From: CADEED01 sp043747875
GTDB taxonomy: Bacteria > Pseudomonadota > Gammaproteobacteria > Steroidobacterales > Steroidobacteraceae
Assembly (NCBI GenBank): GCA_043747875.1
Contig: JAYTOI010000093.1
Coordinates: 31,813 to 95,812, forward strand
Length of the DNA: 64,000 nucleotides
Direction of reading: 5' to 3'
Shown: positions 43,424 to 51,190 of the stretch, in pieces
Numbering within the stretch: the stretch's first letter is position 1
How the letters are laid out: each line of letters begins with the position of its first letter
Position numbers and translations under genes: made by a program
The notes under the pieces: generated by a model
Database searches by the model: none
What the model was told of the DNA's origin: nothing
The model's input: only the letters and a program-made list of their open reading frames with translations

Positions 43424-44794
43424 CTAAATGATTTCGAAGTAGCGGGCGAGTTCCCAGTCGGTTATCGCCCTGCGGAATTCACGATCTTCCCACTCGCGAC
43501 TCGCGGCGAAGTGCTCGACGAACGCGTCACCGAACAACTCACGCCCCGCCTCGGATTTCGCCAGCCATTCGGACGCCTCCGTCAAAGTGCGCGGCAGCGA
43601 GCGCTCCTTCGGGAAGGTCTGGTCGTACGCGTTTCCCACGACCATCGGATCCGGCTCGATCTTGTGCTCGATGCCGTACAGGCCCGAACCCAGCGCCACG
43701 GCGATGCCCAGATACGGATTGATGTCCGCCGCGGCGATGCGGTACTCGACGCGCTGGCTGTACGGCCCGCCCTGAATCACACGCAGGGCGGTGGTGCGGT
43801 TCTCGACACCCCAGGTGGCCGACGTGGGCGCCCAGAAGCCCGGAATCAGGCGCGAGTAGCTGTTCACCGTGCACGCGACCATGGCTAACAACTCGGGCAT
43901 CAGCCGCTGCTGGCCGCCGACGTACCAGCGCATCTCGTCGGACATGGTGTGCGGCTTCGCGGCGTCGTGGAACACGGCCTTGTCGTCCGTAGCGCGTTTC
44001 AAAGAAGTGTGGATGTGGCCGCTCTGCCCCGGCCAGTCCTTCGACCACTTCGCCATGAACGTGGCCATGAGGCCGTTGCGCTGCGCGAGGATCTTCGTGA
44101 ACGTCTTGAACAATGCGCCGCGGTCCGCGGCCTCCAACGCGTCGCAGTACTGGATCGCCGCCTCGAGCACGCCAGGCCCCGTCTCCGTGTGCAGGCCTTC
44201 GATCGGGATGCGCATGTCCGTGCAGAGCTTCATCAACTGGTGGTAGAACTCCGAATGCACGCTCGAGCGCAGCACCGAGTAGCCGAAGAACCCCGGCGTC
44301 ATGGTAGTGAGCCCGCGAAACCCCTTCTCGCGGATGGACTCCGGTGTCTCCTTGAACATGAAGAACTCGAACTCGGTGGCGGCGACCGCCTTGTAGCCCA
44401 TGGCGTCGGCTTTCTTGAGCACACGCCGCAGCGTCGCGCGCGGACACACCGCCTCCGCCTGCTCCGAGAATTCGCCCAGAAACATGACCATGTCGCCTTC
44501 GAACGGCACGTTGCGACAGGTCTCCGGCACCACGCGCACGGGGGCGTCCGGGTAGGCCGTGTGCCAGCCCGTGTACTTCACGTTGTCGTACAGCTGGTCG
44601 TTGGAATCCCAGCCGAGCACGACGTCGCAAAAGCCGAAGCCCTTGTCGAGCGCGGAGAGGAACTTGTCGCGGCCCATGTACTTGCCGCGCAGGATGCCGT
44701 CGTTGTCGAACACACCGACCTTGATGTGATCGAGCTTGCGCTCCTCGACGATCTGGCGCGCGTCGGCTGCAGTGCGAACGTTTTCGGGGGTCAT
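43424..44794 (-). CDS. Glutamine synthetase-family gamma-glutamyl-amine ligase
   Basis: The 456-residue member of the glutamine synthetase superfamily is of the GlnA3/GlnA4/PuuA kind rather than GlnA. Catalytic blocks are VAATEFEFFMF (metal ligands), HIHTSLKR, RLIPGFWAPTSATWG and ENRTTALRV. The adenylylation loop of true GlnA is not evident. In characterised relatives the enzyme joins glutamate to an amine (putrescine, ethanolamine or isopropylamine) with ATP. An ethanolamine-type permease and an alcohol dehydrogenase nearby favour ethanolamine or a similar amino alcohol. It is the first gene of the operon. Confidence 0.85.
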   Translation of the reverse strand: MTPENVRTAADARQIVEERKLDHIKVGVFDNDGILRGKYMGRDKFLSALDKGFGFCDVVLGWDSNDQLYDNVKYTGWHTAYPDAPVRVVPETCRNVPFEGDMVMFLGEFSEQAEAVCPRATLRRVLKKADAMGYKAVAATEFEFFMFKETPESIREKGFRGLTTMTPGFFGYSVLRSSVHSEFYHQLMKLCTDMRIPIEGLHTETGPGVLEAAIQYCDALEAADRGALFKTFTKILAQRNGLMATFMAKWSKDWPGQSGHIHTSLKRATDDKAVFHDAAKPHTMSDEMRWYVGGQQRLMPELLAMVACTVNSYSRLIPGFWAPTSATWGVENRTTALRVIQGGPYSQRVEYRIAAADINPYLGIAVALGSGLYGIEHKIEPDPMVVGNAYDQTFPKERSLPRTLTEASEWLAKSEAGRELFGDAFVEHFAASREWEDREFRRAITDWELARYFEII

Positions 44795-44798
44795 GGGC

Positions 44799-44812
44799 AC
44801 TCTATATATAAG
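44799..44812 (-). promoter_or_regulatory. AT-rich -10-like element immediately upstream of the amine operon
   Basis: On the minus strand the sequence before the ATG at 44794 reads GGCTTATATATAGAGTGCCC. A TATATA box 8-13 bases before the start would place transcription at or near the ATG, suggesting a leaderless or very short-leader mRNA. There is no good -35 match and no Shine-Dalgarno. Confidence 0.3.
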
Positions 44813-44901
44813 CCTCGGGGACCGAGCCCGGAGTATGTGGCGCGGCAGTGGTGCCGGGGAAGCGCTGGCGGGGTGCGGGGAGAATCCGGGCCGGTTCGCT
44901 G

Positions 44902-45174
44902 CTAGGCGGCGTCGGGCTGCACGACGACATTCTTCGCCAGCCCCAGGAACAGCCAGGTGCGAGGCGAGAGCGCGAGCGGATTGCTCCACTTGCCCGCGAA
45001 CCAGACGAATGCGCCGAGAACGAATACGATGACGAAGGTGCGAACCAATGTGGCGAGGTCCGAGTCGACACCTTGAACGCCCACTTTGGCGAAGATCGCC
45101 GTCAGGGCCGCGAAGACGGCGGACAACATCGCCCAGAAGAACCAACTACCCGACGCGCCGGAGCTCACTCCCAC
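44902..45174 (-). pseudogene. Truncated EamA/DMT-type transporter gene
   Basis: The first 75 residues follow the single-domain EamA pattern (WFFWAMLSAVFAALTAIFAKVGV, TLVRTFVIVFVLGAFVW, LSPRTWLFL). The frame then runs into KNVVVQPDAA and stops at 90 residues. The usual family length is about 140, with further helices and a WLCYFRAL-like block that I do not find in any frame downstream. The 3' half appears deleted, with the junction close to the promoter region of the amine operon. It overlaps the end of the DUF4241 gene by 10 bases. Confidence 0.6.
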
Positions 45175-45866
45175 CTCACCATTCCGAAATCCGTGACGAG
45201 CGCCACGGGCGCTCCGTGCTCGTCGAAACCGAAATAGGACGGATACGACCCGTCGCCGATGCCCGTGGAGAACACGGCGACGTTGCCATCGCCCGCCGCC
45301 AGCATCGACATCAGTGGCATATCGCCAAACTTCTTCTCGAGTGCCTCATTGAAACGCTGATTCTCTTCGGGCGCGTCGAGGAACTTCGCCGTCTGCCGGT
45401 CCATGAAGCTTCCGATACCGCCATCCACCGAGTAGCCGACGACCCGGCCCGGCTTCAGCGTCGCCAGATCGAACGCCACCGGCACCGCCAGCTGCCAGTA
45501 GGTAGGCCGGCCGGATCCGAACGTGAGCTTCGCGAACGCGACGCGCCGGTCGCCCGGAAGGTCCTCCGTGATCGCGACGGAAACGGCGTATTCGCCCGGC
45601 GGCACCGTGACGGTGAACGGACTCATGTCGCGCGTCATGAATGGCGCGATGGCGCCGATGCGTCCCGTGGGGCACTTGAGCCTGCCGAGCGGCTCTGGCT
45701 CGAATTTCAGCTCCTTTCCATCCTCTTGCGCAAAAACGCCGCCCTGGAACGCGATCTCGAAGATCTTGGGAGTGAGACGAGGCAACGACTCGGCGCCCGG
45801 TCCGCCGCAGCCGCCGATCAGCGCGGCGATGAAGATGGCGCCGGTACGGACCATGGTTCGACTCAT
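45165..45866 (-). CDS. DUF4241 domain lipoprotein
   Basis: The 233-residue protein has a lipoprotein signal (IFIAALIGGC). A DUF4241 domain spans the rest, with landmarks FTVTVPPGEYAVSVAI, SGRPTYWQLAVPV, and the C-terminal GDGSYPSYFGFDEHGAPVALVTDFGMV. DUF4241 proteins occur in polymorphic-toxin immunity and general hypothetical contexts. No toxin gene is adjacent here. It is probably anchored in the outer membrane. Confidence 0.75.
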   Translation of the reverse strand: MSRTMVRTGAIFIAALIGGCGGPGAESLPRLTPKIFEIAFQGGVFAQEDGKELKFEPEPLGRLKCPTGRIGAIAPFMTRDMSPFTVTVPPGEYAVSVAITEDLPGDRRVAFAKLTFGSGRPTYWQLAVPVAFDLATLKPGRVVGYSVDGGIGSFMDRQTAKFLDAPEENQRFNEALEKKFGDMPLMSMLAAGDGNVAVFSTGIGDGSYPSYFGFDEHGAPVALVTDFGMVRWE

Positions 45867-45878
45867 TCAGTCCGGTCT

Positions 45879-45980
45879 TCAGCCGGCGAAGCTGACGACC
45901 ATCTCCTCGTACGACCACAAGATGAACACCCCGAGAAAGGCCATTGCGGCCAGCGTCACAGCGCACAGACGCTTGATCAT
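45879..45980 (-). CDS. Predicted 33-residue single-helix membrane peptide
   Basis: A short frame encodes a basic start (MIKRLC), a hydrophobic helix (AVTLAAMAFLGVFILW) and a short acidic then hydrophobic tail (SYEEMVVSFAG). It fits neatly between the HDOD gene ending at 46035 and the DUF4241 gene starting at 45866, on the same strand and without overlap. That makes it a credible small membrane protein. No ribosome site is obvious. Confidence 0.4.
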   Translation of the reverse strand: MIKRLCAVTLAAMAFLGVFILWSYEEMVVSFAG

Positions 45981-46034
45981 GGCCGGAATAGACCACGGCC
46001 CGCGACCCGCCGTCAAACGCCGGAGACCCGTCTC

Positions 46035-46925
46035 TTATTTGATGGCGAGGCGCAGGTCTTCGATTTCTTCCTTGGCCTGCTCCAGCGTCTCTTCCACCGC
46101 GGTCAGGTTCAACCGCAGGCGTGAGAACGCGGCCACCTTCTCCACCGTCATCGACAGGTCCGACATGCGTCCCGCATGACCGACCACCAGGTAGCTCGTC
46201 GCAAGAATGTCGGTGAGATCCGGCTCGTCGCCCTTGACCTCGCGATTCAGATTCTCGTACTGCACGACGGCGTCTATGACTTCCTCGTTGACGCGCCAGC
46301 CGGTGAGGATGCTCTTCGCGAACGGCGCATGCCATTTGCGCAGCACCGCGCCGTACTTCGTGCGGTCGCGCAGCACGAACGGGAAATGCGCCGCGCGCGT
46401 CAGGATGAATAGTTTGCCGACGCCGTGCATGAGGCCGCCGAGGAACGCGAGATCGCGATTCACTTTCGTGAACTTGCGCGCGATGACGAACGACACCGCC
46501 GCGGTCCACGCGCTGCGCTCCCACAACGCCTCGAGGTGCGGACGGATGTCCTTCACCTGGTGCGCATGCGAGAGCTGCCGCATCGCGTACGCCAACGCCG
46601 AGGAGCGCAGCAGGTCGAAGCCGACGCGCGTCACCGCCTGACGCAGGTCGACCACTTTCTTGCGTGCGGGATTCAGCGCCGCCGAATTCGCCATCTGCAA
46701 CACGCGGCCCACGAGTACGGGCTCGTAGTTGATGACCGGCACGAGCTGCGGGATGCCGACATCCGGATCGCTGAGCATCTGCTGCAGACGTGTGACGATC
46801 TGTGGCACGCCGGGCAGCGACACCGAAGCGTCGGGTTTGATGCCGGAGAGATCCTTCTCGAGCGCCGCCGAATCGTGCGCGACGATGTTCTCGATGGTCG
46901 TCGTCCCTAAAGCCATCGCGGGCAT
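46035..46925 (-). CDS. HDOD-domain protein, third of three paralogues
   Basis: The 296-residue protein has an HDOD fold: LPGVPQIVTRLQQMLSD at the start, MANSAALNPARKKVVDLRQAVTRVGFD, LGGLMHGVGKLFIL where the HD motif would be, and a helical C-terminus (VEETLEQAKEEIEDLRLAI). HDOD proteins lack the phosphohydrolase residues and act in signalling (chemotaxis, c-di-GMP, biofilm). GGAGGG precedes the ATG at 46925. It lies 4 bases after its paralogue. Confidence 0.85.
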   Translation of the reverse strand: MPAMALGTTTIENIVAHDSAALEKDLSGIKPDASVSLPGVPQIVTRLQQMLSDPDVGIPQLVPVINYEPVLVGRVLQMANSAALNPARKKVVDLRQAVTRVGFDLLRSSALAYAMRQLSHAHQVKDIRPHLEALWERSAWTAAVSFVIARKFTKVNRDLAFLGGLMHGVGKLFILTRAAHFPFVLRDRTKYGAVLRKWHAPFAKSILTGWRVNEEVIDAVVQYENLNREVKGDEPDLTDILATSYLVVGHAGRMSDLSMTVEKVAAFSRLRLNLTAVEETLEQAKEEIEDLRLAIK

Positions 46926-46929
46926 TCCG

Positions 46930-47829
46930 TTACCCTCCCAGCGCGGTCTTCAGAGCCGCGATCTCGTCCGCCGATTCATCGAGCACGTTGGTACAGTCGC
47001 GCAGGCTGAGCTGCAGCCGGCGCAGACCCTTGATCAAGGTATCGTCCGGCGCCGCGAGCTCGCGCCCGTCGCGGCTGCGCTCGACCAGCCGCGCGACCGC
47101 GAGCACGTCGGTCAACGTCACGGGTCCGCGCTGCTCGCGATCCATGTCTTCGTAGCTGCCGACCGCCTCGACGATTTCCTCGGCGATCTTCCAATTCTCG
47201 AGCAAAGCCTTCGCCACATTCGCATGCCAGTCACGCACGATCGACTCGTAGGTGAGGCGGTCCCCGAACAGCTTCGGATGTTTGCTGGCGCGGGTCAGGA
47301 TGTAGATGCGGCCGACATTGTGCATGAGGCCGGCGAGCAGCGCGGTATCGCCGTTCAGCGAAGAGAAGCGGCGCGCAATCACGTGCGCCATCGCCGCGAT
47401 CTGCACGCTCTCCTTCCACAGCGCGTCGAGCGCGCTCTCGACGTGCCGGAACTCCTCGATCTTCTTGAGCTGCTCGACGGCGAAGCTCAGTCCTGCCGAT
47501 CGCACGATGTTGAAACCGACGCGTGCCACCGCCATGCGCAGGTCCGCAATCTGGCGGCCCGAGGAATTCAAGGCGGCGGAGTTCGCCATGTTCATGAGGC
47601 GCGCCGCGAGCATCGGCTCGGAGCCGAGGACGCGCACCACCGTTTCGTTGGTCACGTTGTCGTCGGAGAGCGTGCGCTGCAGTTTGATCACGATGTCGGG
47701 CACGGACGGCAGCTCGACCTGACCCTGCGAGAGCTCCGCGGCGAGCGCCTTGACGAAGCTGAACACGACGGTGTTCGGGATCGCGCGGGTCTCGATCGTG
47801 GAAGTGGTGGCGATTTCGGGAGCGCTCAT
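46930..47829 (-). CDS. HDOD-domain protein, second of three paralogues
   Basis: The 299-residue HDOD protein is closely similar in layout to its two neighbours: LPSVPDIVIKLQRTLSDD, MANSAALNSSGRQIADLRMAVARVGFN, LLAGLMHNVGRIYIL and the C-terminal ESADEIAALKTAL. The HD position reads MHNVGR, lacking the catalytic His-Asp. It overlaps the first paralogue by 4 bases, so the trio is one operon. The N-terminal 35 residues vary among the three and may give each its own partner. Confidence 0.85.
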   Translation of the reverse strand: MSAPEIATTSTIETRAIPNTVVFSFVKALAAELSQGQVELPSVPDIVIKLQRTLSDDNVTNETVVRVLGSEPMLAARLMNMANSAALNSSGRQIADLRMAVARVGFNIVRSAGLSFAVEQLKKIEEFRHVESALDALWKESVQIAAMAHVIARRFSSLNGDTALLAGLMHNVGRIYILTRASKHPKLFGDRLTYESIVRDWHANVAKALLENWKIAEEIVEAVGSYEDMDREQRGPVTLTDVLAVARLVERSRDGRELAAPDDTLIKGLRRLQLSLRDCTNVLDESADEIAALKTALGG

Positions 47830-48734
47830 GTGCCCAGTGCCTGTCTGAGAGATTGGATTTCCCGATGCGATTCGGCGAGCGCGATGCCGCAGACCGTCGC
47901 ATCGAGTTTCATGCGGCGGGACGCCGGCATATCGAGGAACAGCATCTGCTCGGCCGCGGGATCGGGACCGAGTGCCGCCAGCGCGCCGCCGACCGCGATC
48001 ACGTCCGCGAGGTCGGTGGCGCCTTCGTGCTCGCGCGCGGTGTCCTCGCAGTGCGCGACCGCGACGACGATCTCGTCGGCCATCTCCCAGTTGCGCAGGA
48101 TCGCCTGCGCAACTCGCGCGTGCCACTGGGCGACGATGCGCTGGTAGGTAGATGCGTCGCGCAGCAACGCCGGAAAGCGCGAGGCGCGCGTAAGTAGATA
48201 GAGTCGCCCCACGCCATGCAGCAGCCCGCCGAGCAGCGCGGTGTCGGCGTTCATCTTCGTGAAGCGCTTCGCGATGATGTGGCTGACGGCGGCGACGTGC
48301 GCGCTGCGCTGCCACAGCTCGGTGAGCGGATTCTCGAGGCCCTTGTACGCTTCGGCGCGCCGCAACTGCGACATCGCAAACGCGATGGTCGCGCTGCGCG
48401 CCATGTTGAAACCGATGCGGGCGATGGCGGTACGCAGGTCGTTGACGCGGCGGCCGGTGGAATTGAGCGCGGCGGAGTTCGCCAGTTGCAGCAGCCGCGC
48501 GGCCAGTGCGGGTTCGGCGCTCACGACGCGCACGACCTGCTCGATCTCGACCTGTTCATTGGTCAGCGCCTTGCGCACGCGCACCGCGACGTCGGGAAAA
48601 CTGGGCAGGTCGATCTTCTCGCCCGCGAGCTCGACCGACAGCGATTCGACCAGCCGCACGGCATCGCTGCTGCTATTCGCGGCCACGACGGCCGCCCGCG
48701 AAGCGGCAATCACGAACTCCTGGTCCATACCCAT
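47826..48734 (-). CDS. HDOD-domain protein, first of three paralogues
   Basis: The 302-residue HDOD protein shows LPSFPDVAVRVRKALTNEQ, LANSAALNSTGRRVNDLRTAIARIGFN, LLGGLLHGVGRLYLL, and the end ESHREIQSLRQAL. The start is uncertain. The ATG at 48734 lies only 7 bases after the sigma-28 -10 element, so the mRNA would be leaderless. An ATG at 48728, or a GTG at 48713 preceded by AGGAG, are alternatives. It is the first gene of the HDOD operon, downstream of DUF2802 and motD. Confidence 0.83.
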   Translation of the reverse strand: MGMDQEFVIAASRAAVVAANSSSDAVRLVESLSVELAGEKIDLPSFPDVAVRVRKALTNEQVEIEQVVRVVSAEPALAARLLQLANSAALNSTGRRVNDLRTAIARIGFNMARSATIAFAMSQLRRAEAYKGLENPLTELWQRSAHVAAVSHIIAKRFTKMNADTALLGGLLHGVGRLYLLTRASRFPALLRDASTYQRIVAQWHARVAQAILRNWEMADEIVVAVAHCEDTAREHEGATDLADVIAVGGALAALGPDPAAEQMLFLDMPASRRMKLDATVCGIALAESHREIQSLRQALGT

Positions 48735-48741
48735 GCAATGG

Positions 48742-48768
48742 TTATCGGTACCGCGCGTCGACTATTTA
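48742..48768 (-). promoter_or_regulatory. Sigma-28 (FliA) promoter for the HDOD operon
   Basis: On the minus strand TAAA (48765-48768) is followed by exactly 15 bases and ACCGATAA (48742-48749). The consensus for FliA is TAAA-N15-GCCGATAA, so 11 of 12 fixed positions match with the right spacing. It lies in the 80-base gap between DUF2802 and the first HDOD gene, and fliA itself is in this locus. Confidence 0.75.
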
Positions 48769-48814
48769 ACGTTTCGAAGTCGAATGTGACCCGCGCCCTG
48801 CATTTGGGGATATG

Positions 48815-49240
48815 TCAAGCCGCGGCAGCGCCGGCATGCAGGGTCCGAAGCAGGCGGGCCTCCGCACGAGGCACTCCGCAGGAGGTGGCGATCTCTTCGA
48901 CGCTGGCGCCGTTGCGCGCCATCCGGATGGCCATCTCGTACCCGCGGGTTGGCGGCGGCGAACTGGCCAGCGGAGCCGGCGGCGCCGACGCGGTGGGACG
49001 CGGAGTCACCATCGGCGAGGGCAGCGACAGATCGTGCACCTGCGCCTGGATCTCGCCGAGCTGCGCCGACAACTGTCGGATCTGCGCGAGCGCATGCGCA
49101 TGCTGCTGCGCGAGCTGCGCGAACTGGATGGCGGTGTCGCGGCGGGCGACGAGCAGCGCCCAGGCAAAGGCACCGAACGCACTCAACAGCACGAGGCTGC
49201 GCAGGACTAACCACCAGGTATCGGGATCGGTGAGCGACAT
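48815..49240 (-). CDS. DUF2802 protein of the flagellar locus
   Basis: The 141-residue protein has an N-terminal membrane helix (LVLRSLVLLSAFGAFAWALL), a coiled coil (QFAQLAQQHAHALAQIRQL), a Pro/Ala-rich linker and a C-terminal helix-turn-helix-like DUF2802 motif (MARNGASVEEIATSCGVPRAEARLL). The family is found at the end of flagellar/chemotaxis clusters in Pseudomonas-type genomes. The ATG at 49240 is preferred over the GTG at 49252 because GGAGAG precedes it. Confidence 0.8.
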   Translation of the reverse strand: MSLTDPDTWWLVLRSLVLLSAFGAFAWALLVARRDTAIQFAQLAQQHAHALAQIRQLSAQLGEIQAQVHDLSLPSPMVTPRPTASAPPAPLASSPPPTRGYEMAIRMARNGASVEEIATSCGVPRAEARLLRTLHAGAAAA

Positions 49241-49334
49241 CCAACTCTCCACGTCAAAACGCCGTCGCGGCGCGGGTCATGAGAGAGATGGAGCACGATT
49301 CGTGCCGCGGACCGCGGCGGACAGACCTCGTCGA

Positions 49335-50375
49335 TCAAATCGCCGGCGGCGTCACGGGCACCGGCAAAGATGTGCCCGCGGCGGCGGTGGATGCCGGCAC
49401 GGTTGCCGGTGCCGGCGTGGCCGGCAGCGGCGTGGCGGACTCGCCTGGCAGCGCGCGTTCTTCAAGCGGTGTTGGCGGCGCGACGCCGTCCTGCAGCGCG
49501 TCGGCGGGCATCGCCGGCACGTTGCCACCACCGTTCTGCGCATCGGCAGTGCCTGAGAGAATGACCAACAGCACGCGGCGATTCGCGTTGCGGCCATCGG
49601 CTGTGTCGTTGGCCTTCACCGGGTGCCATTCACCGAGGCCAATGACGGACAGGCGGTTCGCCGCGACTCCGCCGTTCGCGAGCAGATGCACCACCGTCGC
49701 GGCACGCGCCGCGGACAGCTCCCAGTTCGATGGAAACAGGGAAGTCTTGATGGGCACGTTGTCGGTGTGGCCCTCGACACGGATCGGATTCGGATACGGC
49801 GCCAGGGCCTTCGACAACGCCTGGAGCGCGGGCACCGCCGAGGGCGACAACGTGGCGACGCCGCTGGGAAACAGAATGTCGGCGCGGATCTCGACTTCGA
49901 TCCAGAACGAGTGACGGCGCACCGTGACCAGATCGGCATCGACGAGCGTCGCCAGCGATTTCTCGACCTCGTCGGCCACCTTCGCGAGCTCGCGGGCCAT
50001 CTTGTCCTGATCCGAATCGCCGATGCCGTTATGGCGGCTTGGCCCGAGTCCTTTGCCGTCTTCCTGCCCGATGGACACCGCCTCGAGCATCTGCCGTGGC
50101 TGACCTTCGATGTTGGCCTGCTGCACGATCGACACCGCGATATCGGCGCCGCTGCCGCGCTGCTTCTCGCCGACCTGGATCGGGTCGAGCGATTTCGGCG
50201 TGCCGCGGAACGCCGCATTCAGCGAGTCCGACAATACGCGGAACTTGCCCTCGTTCACCGACGAGATGGCGTACATCACGACGAAGAACGCGAGCAGCAG
50301 GCACATGAGATCTCCGAAGGGGATGGCCCACGCCTCGTGATTCGCATGCTCTTCGTGTTTGTGCTTACGCGCCAT
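49335..50375 (-). CDS. motD: Flagellar motor stator protein MotD (MotB family)
   Basis: The 346-residue MotB-type protein has its proton-path aspartate at D22 in FGDLMCLLLAFFVVMYA. The OmpA-like peptidoglycan-binding domain shows ILFPSGVATLSP and VEGHTDNVPI. The C-terminal 65 residues are an Ala/Pro-rich low-complexity tail (TPAPATVPASTAAAG) beyond the usual family end. The ATG at 50375 is used. The frame is open to 50396 into the repeat element. With MotC it forms the second stator type of polar flagella. Confidence 0.9.
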   Translation of the reverse strand: MARKHKHEEHANHEAWAIPFGDLMCLLLAFFVVMYAISSVNEGKFRVLSDSLNAAFRGTPKSLDPIQVGEKQRGSGADIAVSIVQQANIEGQPRQMLEAVSIGQEDGKGLGPSRHNGIGDSDQDKMARELAKVADEVEKSLATLVDADLVTVRRHSFWIEVEIRADILFPSGVATLSPSAVPALQALSKALAPYPNPIRVEGHTDNVPIKTSLFPSNWELSAARAATVVHLLANGGVAANRLSVIGLGEWHPVKANDTADGRNANRRVLLVILSGTADAQNGGGNVPAMPADALQDGVAPPTPLEERALPGESATPLPATPAPATVPASTAAAGTSLPVPVTPPAI

Positions 50376-50381
50376 AAGAAT

Positions 50382-50432
50382 GGGGGCACTCCCCATTTGC
50401 TAGCAAAAGGGGTCAGACCTCAATGCGTCCCC
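50382..50432. repeat. REP/RAYT-type palindromic element between motC and motD
   Basis: Within 51 bases lie GGGGCACTCCCC (50383-50394), the 12-base palindrome TTTGCTAGCAAA (50396-50407), and GGGGTCAGACCTCAATGCGTCCCC (50409-50432). The AAAAGGGGTCAGACC string is familiar from REP/RAYT-associated intergenic elements in gammaproteobacteria. It sits in the intergenic gap inside a co-transcribed gene pair and leaves motD with a poor ribosome site. Confidence 0.55.
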
Positions 50433-50436
50433 GCGA

Positions 50437-51177
50437 CTAATGCAGATAACCATGCAACTTGGCCTCGATCGCACGCGGGTTCTCGCCCTGCGCGATCGAG
50501 ATCATTCCTTCGATGATCATCTCGCGCACCTGCGTCTGTTCGGCCACGATGCCCTTCAACTTGCCGGCGAACGGCAGGAAGAACAGGTTCGCGAGGCCGA
50601 TGCCGTACACCGTCGCGGTGAACGCCGCCGCGATGCCCGCACCGAGCTTGGACGGATCGGCGAGGTTCTGCATGACCGCCATGAGGCCGAGCACCGCGCC
50701 GATGATGCCGAGCGTGGGCGCGTAGATGCCCATGCACTCCCACACTTTCGCGGCGCGGTTGTCGGCGTGCTCGCGCACACCGAGCTCCACTTCCATGATG
50801 CCGCGAATGGCGTCGGGCTCGGAGCCGTCGACCACGAGCTGCAGGCCCTTCTGCACGAAGGTGTCTTGCTCCTGCTTGATCATCGGCTCGAGGCCTAACA
50901 ACCCTTGCTTGCGCGCGATGTTGCTCCACTCGATGATCTTCTGGATGAGCGCCTCGGCCGCGATCTGCGGCGGCTTGAACACCCAGGAGAGCCGGTTCAG
51001 CGCCAGCTTGAACACCGGCAGCGGTGTCTGGATGAAGGTGGAGGCGAACGTGCCGACCACGACGATCATGAACGCCGCGGCCGACAGCAGCGCGTGCACG
51101 CCCGCGCCCTTGAGCACCGCGCCGACGAGCACCGCGATGAAGGCGAGGAGAATTCCGACGATGCTCAGGATATCCAC
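50437..51177 (-). CDS. motC: Flagellar motor stator protein MotC (MotA family)
   Basis: The 246-residue inner-membrane protein has four helices: the N-terminal VGILLAFIAVLVGAVL, LLSAAAFMIVVVGTFAS, then IYAPTLGIIGAVLGLMAVM and FTATVYGIGLANLFFLPFAG. The large cytoplasmic loop between helices 2 and 3 carries charged residues for contact with FliG. It is located 13 bases after fliA, where Pseudomonas has chemotaxis genes before motC. Confidence 0.92.
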   Translation of the reverse strand: MDILSIVGILLAFIAVLVGAVLKGAGVHALLSAAAFMIVVVGTFASTFIQTPLPVFKLALNRLSWVFKPPQIAAEALIQKIIEWSNIARKQGLLGLEPMIKQEQDTFVQKGLQLVVDGSEPDAIRGIMEVELGVREHADNRAAKVWECMGIYAPTLGIIGAVLGLMAVMQNLADPSKLGAGIAAAFTATVYGIGLANLFFLPFAGKLKGIVAEQTQVREMIIEGMISIAQGENPRAIEAKLHGYLH

Positions 51178-51190
51178 GGCGCGATCCGTT

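Noticed and set aside
44795..44901. Sigma-54 promoter upstream of the glutamine synthetase homologue
   Set aside because: A GG-N10-GC pair exists (CGGCACCACTGCCGCG on the minus strand), but the TTGC half and other positions do not match. In GC-rich DNA this is expected by chance.
47826..48734. HD-GYP c-di-GMP phosphodiesterase
   Set aside because: The expected HD and GYP residues are missing (LLHGVGR at the HD position), and the pattern is HDOD.
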